A stretch of DNA of 64,000 nt from DAHUYF01 sp035623985 (GCA_035623985.1 DASPSJ010000078.1:1-64000); one strand, 5' to 3'. Positions 1 to 12,284 are shown, counted from the stretch's first letter. Notes: a model not told the origin generated them from the sequence alone. Made by a program: numbers and translations.

Positions 1-378
1 TCGTCCGGAATTGACAAGACAATTCCATTCCAAGATGCGCAAACCACAGCGGCGCCTAAGCGCCGCCGCCCGCGCATCCCTTCCTCTTCTCTACTATGTC
101 AAAGAACCAACTCTCCCCCGAAGGGAGCGGCGCTTATAAGCCCCGACCCCCTCCAAGTCAACAGTGATCGCCCTTCTATCCACAGAAATCGGGCGCGGCG
201 CGGCAATGCTGCAACAGCAGGCGCATGGCAGACACAGGCGCCGCGTCCGCGCCACGCCGGCGCCGATACCCTTCAATTCACATAGGAAATCGTCCTGCCG
301 CAGGCGAGCTTTGGGTTGACAGGCCTACCCCGGTCTGCGAATCCTGCCCGGGACGGTTATGGTTAACGCATTCCTGCC
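1..378. other. Intergenic region at left edge, no gene seen
   Basis: No open frame here resembles a known protein. Visible structure is a perfect 7-bp dyad, GGAATTG at 7-13 and CAATTCC at 20-26 separated by 6 bases, and a GC-rich hairpin GGCGCCTAAGCGCC near 52-65. A TTGACA hexamer at 316-321 could be a -35 box for the peptidase gene downstream, but no convincing -10 follows at 16-18 bases. No tRNA or rRNA signature was seen. Confidence 0.5.
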
Positions 379-1701
379 ATGGGCCGGGGGGATCATGGAC
401 GGTATCGACGGGCGCGAGCCCGCGTGAGGACCAAGCAGCCGCTTTGCGCCGCCCTCGCCCTGGGGCTGGTGGTGTGGCTCGTGGCACCGGCCGCCGAAGC
501 GCCCGAAGCGCGCGCCGAGATCGCTCCGCCCGCGTCGATCCTCGTTACCCCGCTCGCGCCGATTCTCGGCGCGCCATCGACAACGCGCCTGCTGCGGCTT
601 GCCGCGGGCGATACGCTCAAAAGCGTGCTGGCGGAAGCCGGCGTCGGCGCCGAGGAGGCGCGGGCGGCGATCGCGGCGATTGCTCCCCTCTTTCCGCCGC
701 GCGCGCTCAAGCCCGGTCAGGAGATGGCGCTCGACTTCATCGGCCTCGAGCTCGGCGAGCTCCGCCTCGCCACGGGCATCGACCGCGACATCGTCGTCAC
801 CCGTGCGGGTGACGGCCGCTACATCGCGCGTCCGCGCGCACGGAAGCTGACGCGCGTGCCGGAGCTGGCGGCTGGCGTCATCCGTACCAGCCTGTTCGAG
901 GCGGCGAGCGATGCCGGCGTGCCCATGCCGGTGCTGAGCGAGATGATCGGCGCCTTCAGCTATGACGTCGATTTCCAGCGCGATCTGCAGCCCGAAGACA
1001 GTTTCGAGGTGCTCTACGACCGCCTCTATGACGAGCATGGCAAGGCGGTGGGCACGGGTGAGATCGCTTATGCGGCGATGACGCTCTCGGGCAAGACGCT
1101 GAGGCTCTATCGCTATCTCCCGGCCGGCGCCAGGATGGCGGAGTTCTTCACCGCAGCGGGCGAAAGCGCGAAGAAGGCGCTGCTCCGGACGCCGGTCGAC
1201 GGCGCGCGGCTCAGCTCCGGCTTCGGCATGCGGCTCCATCCCATCCTCGGTTATACCAAGATGCATCGCGGCGTCGATTTCGCCGCGCCGCCGGGCTCGC
1301 CGATCATGGCGGCGAGCGACGGCGTCGTCGAAAGCGCCGGCGCGTCCGGCGCCTACGGCAATCTCGTGCTGCTGAAGCATGAGGGCGGCTATGAGACCGC
1401 CTATGCGCATATGAGCCGCATTGCGCGCGGCTTGAGGCCCGGCATGCGGGTGCGCCAGGGCGAGGTCATCGGCTATGTCGGCGCCACCGGCCGCGCCAGC
1501 GGTCCGCATCTGCATTACGAGGTGCGGCTCCAGGGCGAGCCGATGAACCCGATGTCGGTCAAGACTGGACCGGGCCAGCCGCTCTCCGGCGCCGATATCG
1601 CTCGCTTCCAAGCCGCGACGCAGGCGACCGATCGCGATCTCCTGGCGCTGCGCGCGGAGACTATCGTCGCCGACCTGCCCAGTGCGCGACTGGCGCGATA
1701 G
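379..1701 (+). CDS. M23 family peptidoglycan endopeptidase
   Basis: This is a membrane-anchored or secreted zinc metallopeptidase that should cut peptide cross-links in murein. The 440-residue protein has a hydrophobic signal or anchor segment at about residues 20-40, a central region with LysM/OapA-like character (residues 65-250), and a C-terminal LytM/M23 domain. The zinc and catalytic set is visible: HRGVD with H296 and D300, YAH with H344, and HLH with H377 and H379. The layout matches MepM-type endopeptidases. No clear Shine-Dalgarno precedes the ATG at 379; a GTG at 424 would give a shorter N-terminus and cannot be excluded. It converges on the SDR gene on the other strand. Confidence 0.88.
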   Translation: MGRGDHGRYRRARARVRTKQPLCAALALGLVVWLVAPAAEAPEARAEIAPPASILVTPLAPILGAPSTTRLLRLAAGDTLKSVLAEAGVGAEEARAAIAAIAPLFPPRALKPGQEMALDFIGLELGELRLATGIDRDIVVTRAGDGRYIARPRARKLTRVPELAAGVIRTSLFEAASDAGVPMPVLSEMIGAFSYDVDFQRDLQPEDSFEVLYDRLYDEHGKAVGTGEIAYAAMTLSGKTLRLYRYLPAGARMAEFFTAAGESAKKALLRTPVDGARLSSGFGMRLHPILGYTKMHRGVDFAAPPGSPIMAASDGVVESAGASGAYGNLVLLKHEGGYETAYAHMSRIARGLRPGMRVRQGEVIGYVGATGRASGPHLHYEVRLQGEPMNPMSVKTGPGQPLSGADIARFQAATQATDRDLLALRAETIVADLPSARLAR

Positions 1702-1711
1702 CGGCGGCCTA

Positions 1712-2470
1712 TCAGCGGCGCGCGATGTCCGCGCCGCCGAGAAAGAAACGGTTCCAGGTCGGAGTGATCAGGATCTCGTTGACGCAGACGCGCGGCGGCA
1801 TCTCGGCGACGAAGGCGATGGCGCGGCCGAGATCCTCCGGCAGCAGCATGCGCGCGATCTCCTCGGGCGAGGGTGGATTGGGCCGATTCTTGAGGATCGG
1901 CGTCGCTACCTCGCCGGGATAGATGACGCAGGCGCGGATGCCGTTGACGCATTCCTCGTCATTGAGCGAGAGAGTGAGCGCCGCCATGGCATGCTTGCTG
2001 GCGTTATAAGCGGGACCGGTGATGTAGGTCTCGAAGCGGCCCGCCCAGGAAGAGACGTTGATGACAAGCCCGTCCTTGCGCGCGCGCATCTGGGGCAGCA
2101 CCGCGTGGATGCAATAGAGCGCGCCGTTGAGATTGATGCCGACGATCTCCGCGAAGCTCTCCGGCGTGAGCGTCTTCCACAGGCGGGTCGGCAGGTTGAT
2201 GCCGGCGCTGTTGACCAGGATGTCGACGCGGCCGTGGCGCTCGAGAATGCCGGCGGCGACGCGCGCGACGGCGTCGCGGTCGGCGACGTCGAGCGGCGCC
2301 GCTTCGGCCTTGCCGCCGGCGGCGACGATCTCGGCAACCGCCGCCTCGAGCTGGTGCGGGCGGCGTCCGCTCAGCACGACGCGCGCCCCGGCCCGCGCCA
2401 GCTCGCCAGCGCCGGCGCGGCCGATGCCGGTGCCGGCGCCGGTGATCCAGGCCACTTTGCCGTCCAGCAT
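1712..2470 (-). CDS. SDR family NAD(P)-dependent oxidoreductase
   Basis: A classical short-chain dehydrogenase/reductase of 252 residues. The Rossmann motif TGAGTGIG lies at 10-17, the NSAG structural motif at 87-90, and the catalytic Ser (140/141), Tyr155 and Lys159 in the YNASK motif are all present. The start is the ATG at 2470 because AAAGAGG sits 8 bases upstream and the length then fits the family; an upstream ATG at 2503 would add 11 unrelated residues. The substrate cannot be read from the sequence. Residues 86-96 and the C-terminus resemble the YdfG/serine-dehydrogenase-like branch, but this is only an impression. Confidence 0.88.
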   Translation of the reverse strand: MLDGKVAWITGAGTGIGRAGAGELARAGARVVLSGRRPHQLEAAVAEIVAAGGKAEAAPLDVADRDAVARVAAGILERHGRVDILVNSAGINLPTRLWKTLTPESFAEIVGINLNGALYCIHAVLPQMRARKDGLVINVSSWAGRFETYITGPAYNASKHAMAALTLSLNDEECVNGIRACVIYPGEVATPILKNRPNPPSPEEIARMLLPEDLGRAIAFVAEMPPRVCVNEILITPTWNRFFLGGADIARR

Positions 2471-2550
2471 AGGCGCGCCTCTTTCTTCATTCTGGCGCCA
2501 CATGATGCGCCGCGCCGCCGCTCCCTGGCAACCGCGCCTTGCCGGCCGCC

Positions 2551-2997
2551 TCAGTACTGCTTATAGGGCAGGAACTTGCCGCTCATGCTGACGCGCACGC
2601 GGTCGCCTTTCTGGTCGGGCTGGCGCTCGATCGCCATGTCGAAATCGATGGCGCTCATGATGCCGTCGCCGAACTCCTCCTGGATGAGCGCCTTCCAGGT
2701 GGTGCCGTAAACCTGCACCAACTCGTAGAAGCGGTAGATCAGCGGGTCCGTCGGCACGGCGGTCGGCAGCGAGCCGCGATAGGGCACCTCCTGCAGCAGC
2801 GCCACCTCATCCTCGTCGAGGCCGAGCAATTTGCCCGCCGCCTCCGCCTCGGCTTTGCCGAGCTTCATCTGCCCGTGCAGCGCCGCCGTGTAGTAGACCG
2901 GCGAGCCCGGCCCAATCTTGGCGGCAATCTCCTTCCAGGAGAGTCCGCGCTTGCGTTTGATGACGGCGATCTTCTCGGTAAGCTCGGCGCGTGTCAT
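2551..2997 (-). CDS. cynS: Cyanase (cyanate hydratase)
   Basis: Cyanase converts cyanate plus bicarbonate to ammonia and CO2, detoxifying cyanate and supplying nitrogen. The 148-residue protein has the helix-turn-helix-like N-terminal domain and the C-terminal catalytic domain. The catalytic triad of the E. coli enzyme (Arg96, Glu99, Ser122) is present as Arg89, Glu92 and Ser115 with a constant offset of seven. The start at 2997 is set by GGGAGG 7 bases upstream. No cynT carbonic anhydrase or cynR regulator is adjacent, so it appears monocistronic between the SDR and clpB. Confidence 0.95.
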   Translation of the reverse strand: MTRAELTEKIAVIKRKRGLSWKEIAAKIGPGSPVYYTAALHGQMKLGKAEAEAAGKLLGLDEDEVALLQEVPYRGSLPTAVPTDPLIYRFYELVQVYGTTWKALIQEEFGDGIMSAIDFDMAIERQPDQKGDRVRVSMSGKFLPYKQY

Positions 2998-3183
2998 GGC
3001 TGCCTCCCTGGCGCGGACGTTGTGCCCGCCGAAAGCGAGCTTATCCGCCCGCTCGCTCCGTGCAACGGCCGTGCCATAAGTCGCACGCGCCTCCGCGCGA
3101 CCGGACGCGGCGCGGCGCTCAATTGCGCGCCCCGCCTGCACGCCGATTGGGCAGCAACACAGCGCGATCCGCGCCGCCCCGGC

Positions 3184-5778
<2,595 letters not shown>

Positions 5779-5968
5779 GGGACCCCCATCGCGAACCGGC
5801 CCGCGGGTCCCTCTTCGAGGCAACCGGACGGGCCTTCCAGTTCACCAATATGGGATGCGTGGGCAGGGCCACCAAGCCCTGCCGCGGCGACTCGCCCGCC
5901 CGCAAAACGGGCAGAAAAACAGCATACACCCGTAAAGCGGGCGGCTGCGATGCGACCGCGCCTCAACC

Positions 5969-6385
5969 TCAGGCGGTTGGCGGGGTCTCGGGATCGCCCG
6001 GCGGTGGCGCCGGTTGCAGCGCCGAACGGCTCTCGGCCTCGGGGTCGGTGTCGGGCCCAGTCAGTTCCGTGTCCGCGGGGGTCATCGGCCGTGGCGGAGC
6101 GATGGCGTTGTTGGGGCCCTGCCCGTCGGCGTTCATGATGCGGAAATAATGCTCCGCATGCTGATAAAGGTTCTCGGCGGCAATGCGGTCGCCGGCCGAA
6201 GCCGCTTCGCGCGCCAGCGCCACATAACGTTCGAATACCTGGTAGGCATTGCCGCGAATCTTGACGTTCGGACCGTTGCTGTCGAACGTCTGCATGCGAT
6301 GCGGCGGACGCGGACCGCGGTTCGGATTGTTGGGGTTGCCGCCATTGTTGCGGCCTCTATGCCGCTTGTTCTGGCCTGGTCTCAT
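5969..6385 (-). CDS. DUF4167 domain-containing protein
   Basis: A small basic protein of 138 residues found almost only in alphaproteobacteria. Residues 1-30 are rich in Arg, Asn and Gly (RPGQNKRHRGRNNGG), followed by the conserved part containing NVKIRGNAYQVFERY and the helical HAEHYFRIM segment, then an acidic, Pro-rich tail. The basic N-terminus suggests RNA binding, but the function is not established. The start at 6385 is chosen because AAAGGTG lies just upstream and homologues begin MRPGQ; earlier starts are possible in frame. It sits between prmC and clpB, a neighbourhood common in the class. Confidence 0.85.
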   Translation of the reverse strand: MRPGQNKRHRGRNNGGNPNNPNRGPRPPHRMQTFDSNGPNVKIRGNAYQVFERYVALAREAASAGDRIAAENLYQHAEHYFRIMNADGQGPNNAIAPPRPMTPADTELTGPDTDPEAESRSALQPAPPPGDPETPPTA

Positions 6386-6588
6386 GACACCTTTGAAATC
6401 GCGATACGACATCATCTCACAACATCTGTGATTGCTGCGGATGCTCCTCCGGCGCCTGCCCGCCGCAGCGGTCAGCACCATTATCGGTAGGGAAGCAATA
6501 CCGGCGCCGAGAGGCGCAGGAGCCCGTGGCTCCTTGATCTTCGCGGTTCCACCCTAGACGGGAAGCCCGCGTATTCCAACAAGTTTTT

Positions 6589-7518
6589 TTAGGTACCTCG
6601 CCTATTCTGAGGTTGCATTACGACCAGCACCCGCTCGATCCCCGCGAGATCCCGCCGCTTCTGCCGGACCGATAGCCCGGCGGCGTCCATCAGTCCTGCC
6701 ACCGCCGCCGCCTGCCCCTCGCCCAGCTCGATAAAGCCAAGGCCGCCGGGACACAGCAACCGGGCAATGTCGCCGGCCAGGCACCGATAGGCGCAGAGTC
6801 CGTCGCCGCCGCCGTCAAGCGCGATGCGCGGCTCGTAGCGAACAACTTCCGGGGCAAGGCTGACGATATCCCTCGACCGTATATAGGGAGGATTGGCGAG
6901 AATGACATCCACCCTGCCGGCCAGCGCCTCGCCCCAATCGCCGACCGCGAAGGCGGCGCGGCCACCGAGCCCCGACGCTGCGGCATTACGCCGCGCGACC
7001 GCCGCGGCACCGGGCAAAATGTCGATGCCGATCCCGCCGGCATTGGGCAGCTCCGAGAGCAGCGCCAGCAGCAGGCAGCCGCTGCCGGTACCGAAGTCGA
7101 CGATGCGCAAGGAGGCGGCGCGATCGGGCAGCAGCGCCAGCGCCGCCTCGATCAGCGTCTCGCTGTCGGGGCGCGGATCGAGCGTTGCCGGGGAGAGCGT
7201 GAGATCGAGGCTCCAGAACGACCGCCGTCCGGCGAGACGCGCATAGGGCTCGCGCGCCGCGCGCCGCGCCGCAAGCTCGGCAAGTCGCGCCCGCGCCGGC
7301 GCGTCGAGGAGGCGTTCGGGCCAGCCCAGCACCGCGGCGGAGTCGACCCCCATCGCCAGGGCGACAACCAGCCGCGCCTCGCGGCGCGCGTCCGCGATGC
7401 CGGCATCGGCAAGCCGCCGGGCGAGCGCATCGACGGCGTCGCCGGCGGTCATGCGTTCTCCGCCGACCGGTCCCCCCTCTTGCGGCGGCAAGGACGCACC
7501 ATGCGCCAGGGCGCTCAT
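6589..7518 (-). CDS. prmC: Peptide chain release factor N5-glutamine methyltransferase PrmC
   Basis: SAM-dependent methyltransferase that modifies the glutamine of the GGQ motif in RF1 and RF2. The glycine-rich SAM site (FGTGSGCLLLALL) and the NPPY active-site motif (209-212, followed by IRSRD) are present. Its ATG overlaps the prfA stop codon as ATGA, and GGAGGTGG lies just upstream inside prfA, so coupled translation with its own substrate gene is likely. A second ATG at 7452, also with a GGAG upstream, would give a 287-residue protein closer to the family's usual length. Confidence 0.94.
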   Translation of the reverse strand: MSALAHGASLPPQEGGPVGGERMTAGDAVDALARRLADAGIADARREARLVVALAMGVDSAAVLGWPERLLDAPARARLAELAARRAAREPYARLAGRRSFWSLDLTLSPATLDPRPDSETLIEAALALLPDRAASLRIVDFGTGSGCLLLALLSELPNAGGIGIDILPGAAAVARRNAAASGLGGRAAFAVGDWGEALAGRVDVILANPPYIRSRDIVSLAPEVVRYEPRIALDGGGDGLCAYRCLAGDIARLLCPGGLGFIELGEGQAAAVAGLMDAAGLSVRQKRRDLAGIERVLVVMQPQNRRGT

Positions 7519-8597
7519 TCCACCTCCGCCAGCCGCGCCGCCTGATCCTCGGCGAGCAGGGCGTCGATGAACTCGTCGAGCGCCTCGCCGTTCATCACCT
7601 TGTCGATCTTATAGAGCGTCAGGTTGACGCGGTGGTCGGTGACGCGGCCTTGCGGAAAGTTGTAGGTGCGGATGCGCTCGGAGCGGTCGCCGCTGCCGAC
7701 CTGGCTCTTGCGCGAAGCGGCGCGCTCGGCCGCGCGCGCCTGACGCTCGCGCTCATAGAGCCGGGCGCGCAGCACCTTGAGCGCCTTGGCCTTGTTCTTA
7801 TGCTGCGACTTCTCGTCCTGCTGCGAGACGACGAGGCCGGTCGGCAGATGGGTGATGCGCACCGCGCTGTCGGTGGTATTGACGGATTGCCCGCCCGGGC
7901 CGCTGGAGCGGAAGACGTCGATGCGTAGATCCTTCTCGTCGATGTGAATGTCGACCTCTTCCGCCTCGGGCAACACCGCCACGGTCGCGGCCGAAGTGTG
8001 GATGCGCCCGCTCGCCTCGGTCTCCGGCACCCGTTGCACGCGGTGCACGCCGGATTCGAATTTGAGGCGCTGAAACACGTCGCGGCCGGTGATCGAGGCG
8101 ATGGCCTCCTTGAAGCCGCCGAGCCCGGTCTCCGACACGTTCATCACCTCGAAGCGCCAGCCATGCTGCGCGGCGTAGCGCTGATACATGCGGAAAAGGG
8201 CGGCGGCGAACAACGCCGCCTCTTCGCCGCCGGTGCCCGCGCGCAATTCGAGGATCACGTTGCGCTCGTCGGCCTCGTCCTTGGGCAGCAGCAGCAGCAG
8301 CACCTCATGCTCGAGCGCCGGCAGCCGCGCCTTCACCGCTTGCAGCTCGGCCTGGGCCAGCGCGCGCATCTCGGGATCGCCGCCATCCTCGGCAAGCGAT
8401 GCGAGCTCCGTGAGCTCGGCCTGCGCCCGCCGCAGCGCGGCGATGCTCTCCACCACCGGCGTCAGCTCGCTGTACTCCTTCGACAGCGCAGCCACCTCGC
8501 TGCCGGGCAGCGCGGGATCGCCGAGCGCGTCGCTGAGCTCGGCGTGACGCCGCACCAGCTTGTCCAGCTTCGCATCCAATGAGCCTTGCGCCGTCAC
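7515..8597 (-). CDS. prfA: Peptide chain release factor 1
   Basis: RF1 recognises UAA and UAG stop codons and triggers peptide release. The 360-residue length is typical. The GGQ catalytic motif is in GPGGQSVNT with the glutamine at residue 237, and the tripeptide anticodon region lies in the preceding domain. The start is a GTG at 8597 overlapping the hemA stop as GTGA; upstream sequence in this frame is unrelated and is the antisense of nothing conserved. It is the middle gene of hisS-hemA-prfA-prmC, an arrangement frequent in bacteria. Confidence 0.97.
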   Translation of the reverse strand: MTAQGSLDAKLDKLVRRHAELSDALGDPALPGSEVAALSKEYSELTPVVESIAALRRAQAELTELASLAEDGGDPEMRALAQAELQAVKARLPALEHEVLLLLLPKDEADERNVILELRAGTGGEEAALFAAALFRMYQRYAAQHGWRFEVMNVSETGLGGFKEAIASITGRDVFQRLKFESGVHRVQRVPETEASGRIHTSAATVAVLPEAEEVDIHIDEKDLRIDVFRSSGPGGQSVNTTDSAVRITHLPTGLVVSQQDEKSQHKNKAKALKVLRARLYERERQARAAERAASRKSQVGSGDRSERIRTYNFPQGRVTDHRVNLTLYKIDKVMNGEALDEFIDALLAEDQAARLAEVE

Positions 8598-9865
8598 TCG
8601 CTCCTCTCCTCGCCTTCCTCCAGCCGGAACAGCCGGCGCAGCAGCGCCTCCATCGCCTCGGCCTCGTCGGGCATCGCCGCCATTCGCTCGCGCAGCACTT
8701 CCGACGGCGCGTGCAGCAGGCGGCTGGCGAGAAGCCGCGTCGCCGCCTCGGCGTCGCCGCCGGCCTCGGCAAGCGCCTGGCGGCGCAACGCCTCGACATG
8801 CTCGCGCAGGGCGAGCACGGCGGGCACGGCGCGGCGCTCGGCGCGGCGCCGGGCGAAGCCCTCGAGCTCCGCCTCGAGAACGCGCCACGCCTCGGCCGAC
8901 GCCGCCTCGCGCGTGGCGCGGCCGGCCAGCGCCGCGCGTTCGAGATCGCCGAGATCATAAAGGAAGACGCCGTCGAGATCATTCACCGCCGGCTCGGCGT
9001 CGGCGGGGATCGCCAGATCGATGACAAAGATGGGCCGCGTCGGCCGCCGCCGCAAGGCGGCGGCAAGGCGCGGCTTGGTGAGGACGGCGCGGCCGGCGCC
9101 GAGCGCGGCGATGACAATGTCGGCACCGGCGAGCGCCTCCTCGATCGGCTCGAGCGGCAGCAGATGGGCATTGAGGCGTTGCGCCGTGCGCTCGGCGCGC
9201 GCCGGCGGGCCGCAGACGACGAGATGGGCGAGGCCGGCGCGCTGGAACTGCTCGGCCATCAGCTCGCCCATCTCCCCCGCCCCCAGCAGCACCGCGCAGC
9301 AGCGGCCGATATCGCCATGGATGTCGCGCGCGAGCTGGAGAGAAGCGGCGGCGATCGACACCGGCCGCTCGGCGATGCGCGTCTCGCGCCGCACCCGGCG
9401 CGCCGCCGCCGCCGCCGCGGCAAAAACCGCCTCAAGCTCGGCGCCGGCCAGCCCAAGCTCGGCGGCGAGCCGATGCGCCGCCTTCACCTGCCCCAGCACC
9501 TGCGGCTCGCCGATGACGAGGCTGTCGAGAGCGCTCGCCACGGCGAAGAGATGCCTGAGCGCCGCCGGCCCGTCGTGACGATAGAGCGCAGCTTCGGCAG
9601 CGCCGCCGCCGCGGCGCGCCAGCAGCGCCGCCAGCGCGGCGCCGGCGCGCGCGGCATCGCCGGCGGTGGTGACGAGCTCGACGCGGTCGCAGGTGGCGAT
9701 GAGCGCCACCTCGCCGAGGCCGGCGCCGCGCAGCTCCTCGAGCGCGCCGGCGAGGTCGGCCTCGACCAGCGCGAAGCAGTCGCGCAGCCGCTGCGGCGCG
9801 GCCCTGTGGTTGATGCCGATGACGAGCAGGCCACTGCCCGCCCCGGCCTCGTTGGCGCCGGGCAT
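8594..9865 (-). CDS. hemA: Glutamyl-tRNA reductase
   Basis: First committed enzyme of the C5 pathway to tetrapyrroles, reducing glutamyl-tRNA to glutamate-1-semialdehyde. The 423-residue protein begins with the family start GINHRAAP at 17-24, and the nucleophilic cysteine is Cys59 in ATCDRVE (Asp replaces the common Asn). An NADP-binding Rossmann segment (LLGAGEMG) and a C-terminal dimerisation helix follow. The start at 9865 has GCGGGG upstream and lies 8 bases after the hisS stop. Many alphaproteobacteria instead make 5-aminolevulinate by the Shemin route; this organism uses, or also uses, the C5 route. Confidence 0.95.
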   Translation of the reverse strand: MPGANEAGAGSGLLVIGINHRAAPQRLRDCFALVEADLAGALEELRGAGLGEVALIATCDRVELVTTAGDAARAGAALAALLARRGGGAAEAALYRHDGPAALRHLFAVASALDSLVIGEPQVLGQVKAAHRLAAELGLAGAELEAVFAAAAAAARRVRRETRIAERPVSIAAASLQLARDIHGDIGRCCAVLLGAGEMGELMAEQFQRAGLAHLVVCGPPARAERTAQRLNAHLLPLEPIEEALAGADIVIAALGAGRAVLTKPRLAAALRRRPTRPIFVIDLAIPADAEPAVNDLDGVFLYDLGDLERAALAGRATREAASAEAWRVLEAELEGFARRRAERRAVPAVLALREHVEALRRQALAEAGGDAEAATRLLASRLLHAPSEVLRERMAAMPDEAEAMEALLRRLFRLEEGEERSE

Positions 9866-9873
9866 TGGCCCCG

Positions 9874-11118
9874 CTAGCGGAAGGGCGCGAGCCGATCCCT
9901 GAGCTCGGCCAGCGGCACCTCGATCTGCTCGCCGGTATCGAGGTCGCGCAGGGTGGCGGCGTCGCGCGCCAGTTCGTCCTCGCCCAGGATCACCGCCACG
10001 CGCGCGCCGATCTTGTTGGCGCGCTTCATGCGCCGGGCGACATTGCCGGAATATCCCAGCTCGACGGTAAAGCCGTCGCGGCGCAGCGCATGGGCGAGCT
10101 TCAGCGCCGGCGCCTCGCCCTTCTCGCCGACGGGAATGACCGCGACCGGCCGTGGCCCGCGCGGCGGCTCGCCGATGAGCAGCGCCAGGCGCTCGATTCC
10201 CGCCGCCCAACCGACGCCCGGCGTCTCGGGCCCGCCCATGATGCCCATGAGGCCGTCGTAGCGACCGCCGCCGAGCACGGTGCCTTGCGCGCCGAGGTCG
10301 GCGGTGACGAACTCGAAGGCGGTGTGGCAGTAGTAATCGAGGCCGCGCACCAGGCGCGGGCTCTCGCGAAAGGCGATGCCGAGAAGGTCGAGCCCGGCGC
10401 GCACCGCATCGAAAAAGCCGCGCGCCTCGGCGGTAAGATACTCGACGAAGGACGGCGCCTCGGCATTGACCCGCCGGTCGCCCTCGTCCTTGGAATCGAG
10501 AATGCGCAGCGGGTTGCGCTCCAGCCGCGCCAGGCTGTCGGCGGAGAGGAGCGCGCGGCGCTCGCGGTAATAGGCGAGCAATGCCTCGCGATAGGCGTGC
10601 CGGCTCGAGGCATCGCCCAGCGTGTTGATTTCGAGAATGGTGCGCGGCAGGACGCCGAGCGCGTCGAGAATGTCGGCGCCGAGCGCGATCACCTCGACGT
10701 CCGCCTGCGGCTGCGCCAGACCGATCAGCTCGACGTCGATCTGGTGGAATTGGCGGAAGCGGCCCTTCTGCGGCCGCTCGTAGCGGAACATCGGCCCGCT
10801 GGCGAAGAAGCGCAACGGCAGCGCCTGGGTCAGCCCGTTGGAGATCACGGCGCGGATGATGCCGGCGGTATATTCGGGCCGGAGCGTCACTTCCTCGCCG
10901 CCGCGATCGGCAAAGGTGTACATCTCCTTGGTGACGATGTCCGAGGTCTCGCCGATCGGCCGCGCAAACACCTCGGTGAATTCGAAGATCGGCGTGGCGA
11001 TCTCTTGATAGCCGTAACGCTCGGCGACGCTTCGCGCGGTGTCGGTCACGACGCGGTGGCGGCGCTGCTCGTCGGGCAGGAGATCCTGCGTGCCGCGCAC
11101 CGGCTGAAGGGCGGGCAT
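9874..11118 (-). CDS. hisS: Histidine--tRNA ligase
   Basis: Class II aminoacyl-tRNA synthetase charging tRNA-His. The 414-residue protein has motif 2 (RYERPQKGRFRQFHQ), the histidine-specific motif LVRGLDYY, motif 3 around GGGRYDGL, and a C-terminal anticodon-binding domain from about residue 320. It lies 17 bases downstream of ispG and 8 bases upstream of hemA, so it is probably cotranscribed with both. Confidence 0.97.
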   Translation of the reverse strand: MPALQPVRGTQDLLPDEQRRHRVVTDTARSVAERYGYQEIATPIFEFTEVFARPIGETSDIVTKEMYTFADRGGEEVTLRPEYTAGIIRAVISNGLTQALPLRFFASGPMFRYERPQKGRFRQFHQIDVELIGLAQPQADVEVIALGADILDALGVLPRTILEINTLGDASSRHAYREALLAYYRERRALLSADSLARLERNPLRILDSKDEGDRRVNAEAPSFVEYLTAEARGFFDAVRAGLDLLGIAFRESPRLVRGLDYYCHTAFEFVTADLGAQGTVLGGGRYDGLMGIMGGPETPGVGWAAGIERLALLIGEPPRGPRPVAVIPVGEKGEAPALKLAHALRRDGFTVELGYSGNVARRMKRANKIGARVAVILGEDELARDAATLRDLDTGEQIEVPLAELRDRLAPFR

Positions 11119-11135
11119 GATGGAGAGCTATCGCA

Positions 11136-12284
11136 TCAGGACGCCGCCGCGTCGGCGGTCGCGCTCTTCGCCTTGGCCGCTTCGATCTCGGCCGCCTTCT
11201 TCTCAACCAGCTCGACGAGGTGATCGACGATGCTCTGATCCTTCAAGCGGTGATGCGGCACGCCGGCGATATAGACCTGATGCGTGTTGTTGCCGCCGCC
11301 GGTGAGGCCGATATCGGTCTCGCGCGCCTCGCCGGGGCCGTTGACGACGCAGCCGATCACCGAAAGCGTCATCGGCGTGGTGATGTGCGCCAGGCGTTGC
11401 TCCAGCACTTCCACCGTCTTGATCACCTCGAAGTTCTGGCGCGCGCAGGAGGGGCAGGAAACGACGCTGACGCCGCGGTGGCGCAGCCCCAGCGCCTTCA
11501 GCATCTCGTAGCCGACGCGGATCTCCTCGACCGGATCGGCCGAAAGCGAGACGCGGATGGTGTCGCCGATGCCGGCCCAAAGCAGCGAGCCCATGCCGAT
11601 CGAGGATTTGACCGTGCCGGTCATGAGCCCGCCGGCCTCGGTGATGCCGAGATGCAAGGGATAGTCGCAGGCCTCGGCAAGCTGCTGATAGGCGGCGACG
11701 GCAAGGAAGACATCGGAGGCCTTGCAGGAGATCTTGAACTCGAAGAAATCGTTGTCCTCGAGAATCTTGGCGTGGGTGAGCGCGCTCTCCACCATGGCCT
11801 CGGGACAGGGCTCGCCATACCGCTCCAGCAGGTCGCGCTCGAGCGAGCCGGCATTGACGCCGATGCGCATGGAGCAGCCGTGATCCTTGGCCGCCTTGAC
11901 CACTTCGCGCACGCGCTCGGGCGAGCCGATATTGCCGGGGTTGATGCGCAGGCAGGCGGCACCGCTCTCGGCCGCCTCGATGGCGCGCTTGTAATGGAAA
12001 TGGATGTCGGCGACGATCGGGACCTCGACTTGGCGGACGATGTCCTTGAGCGCCAGCGCCGATTCCCGGTCGGGGCAAGAGACGCGCACGATGTCGGCGC
12101 CGGCCTTCTCCAGCGCCTTGATCTGCGCCACCGTCGCCGGCACGTCATGGGTGAGCGTGTTGGTCATGGACTGGACGGTGATCGGCGCACTGCCGCCCAC
12201 CGGCACCTTGCCGACATGGACCTGCCGGCATTTGCGCCGATCGATGTCGCGATAGGGACGCACGCTCACGGAAGACCTCGCCAC
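11136..12284 (-). CDS. ispG: 4-hydroxy-3-methylbut-2-enyl diphosphate synthase (flavodoxin)
   Basis: Penultimate enzyme of the MEP isoprenoid pathway, a [4Fe-4S] enzyme converting MEcPP to HMBPP. The 382-residue protein is the short, bacterial two-domain form: a TIM barrel up to about residue 265 and a C-terminal iron-sulfur domain. Cluster ligands Cys277, Cys280, Cys312 and Glu319 are visible in SCPSC and GCVVNGPGEA. The start at 12284 is one of several possible in-frame starts before the conserved VHVGKVPVGG segment. It heads the ispG-hisS-hemA-prfA-prmC run. Confidence 0.96.
   Translation of the reverse strand: MARSSVSVRPYRDIDRRKCRQVHVGKVPVGGSAPITVQSMTNTLTHDVPATVAQIKALEKAGADIVRVSCPDRESALALKDIVRQVEVPIVADIHFHYKRAIEAAESGAACLRINPGNIGSPERVREVVKAAKDHGCSMRIGVNAGSLERDLLERYGEPCPEAMVESALTHAKILEDNDFFEFKISCKASDVFLAVAAYQQLAEACDYPLHLGITEAGGLMTGTVKSSIGMGSLLWAGIGDTIRVSLSADPVEEIRVGYEMLKALGLRHRGVSVVSCPSCARQNFEVIKTVEVLEQRLAHITTPMTLSVIGCVVNGPGEARETDIGLTGGGNNTHQVYIAGVPHHRLKDQSIVDHLVELVEKKAAEIEAAKAKSATADAAAS

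Noticed and set aside
8594..11206. One 870-codon minus-strand frame joining hemA with upstream sequence, suggesting a fusion
   Set aside because: Only the part from 9865 down is HemA. The upstream part overlaps hisS in another frame and is Arg-rich shadow sequence.
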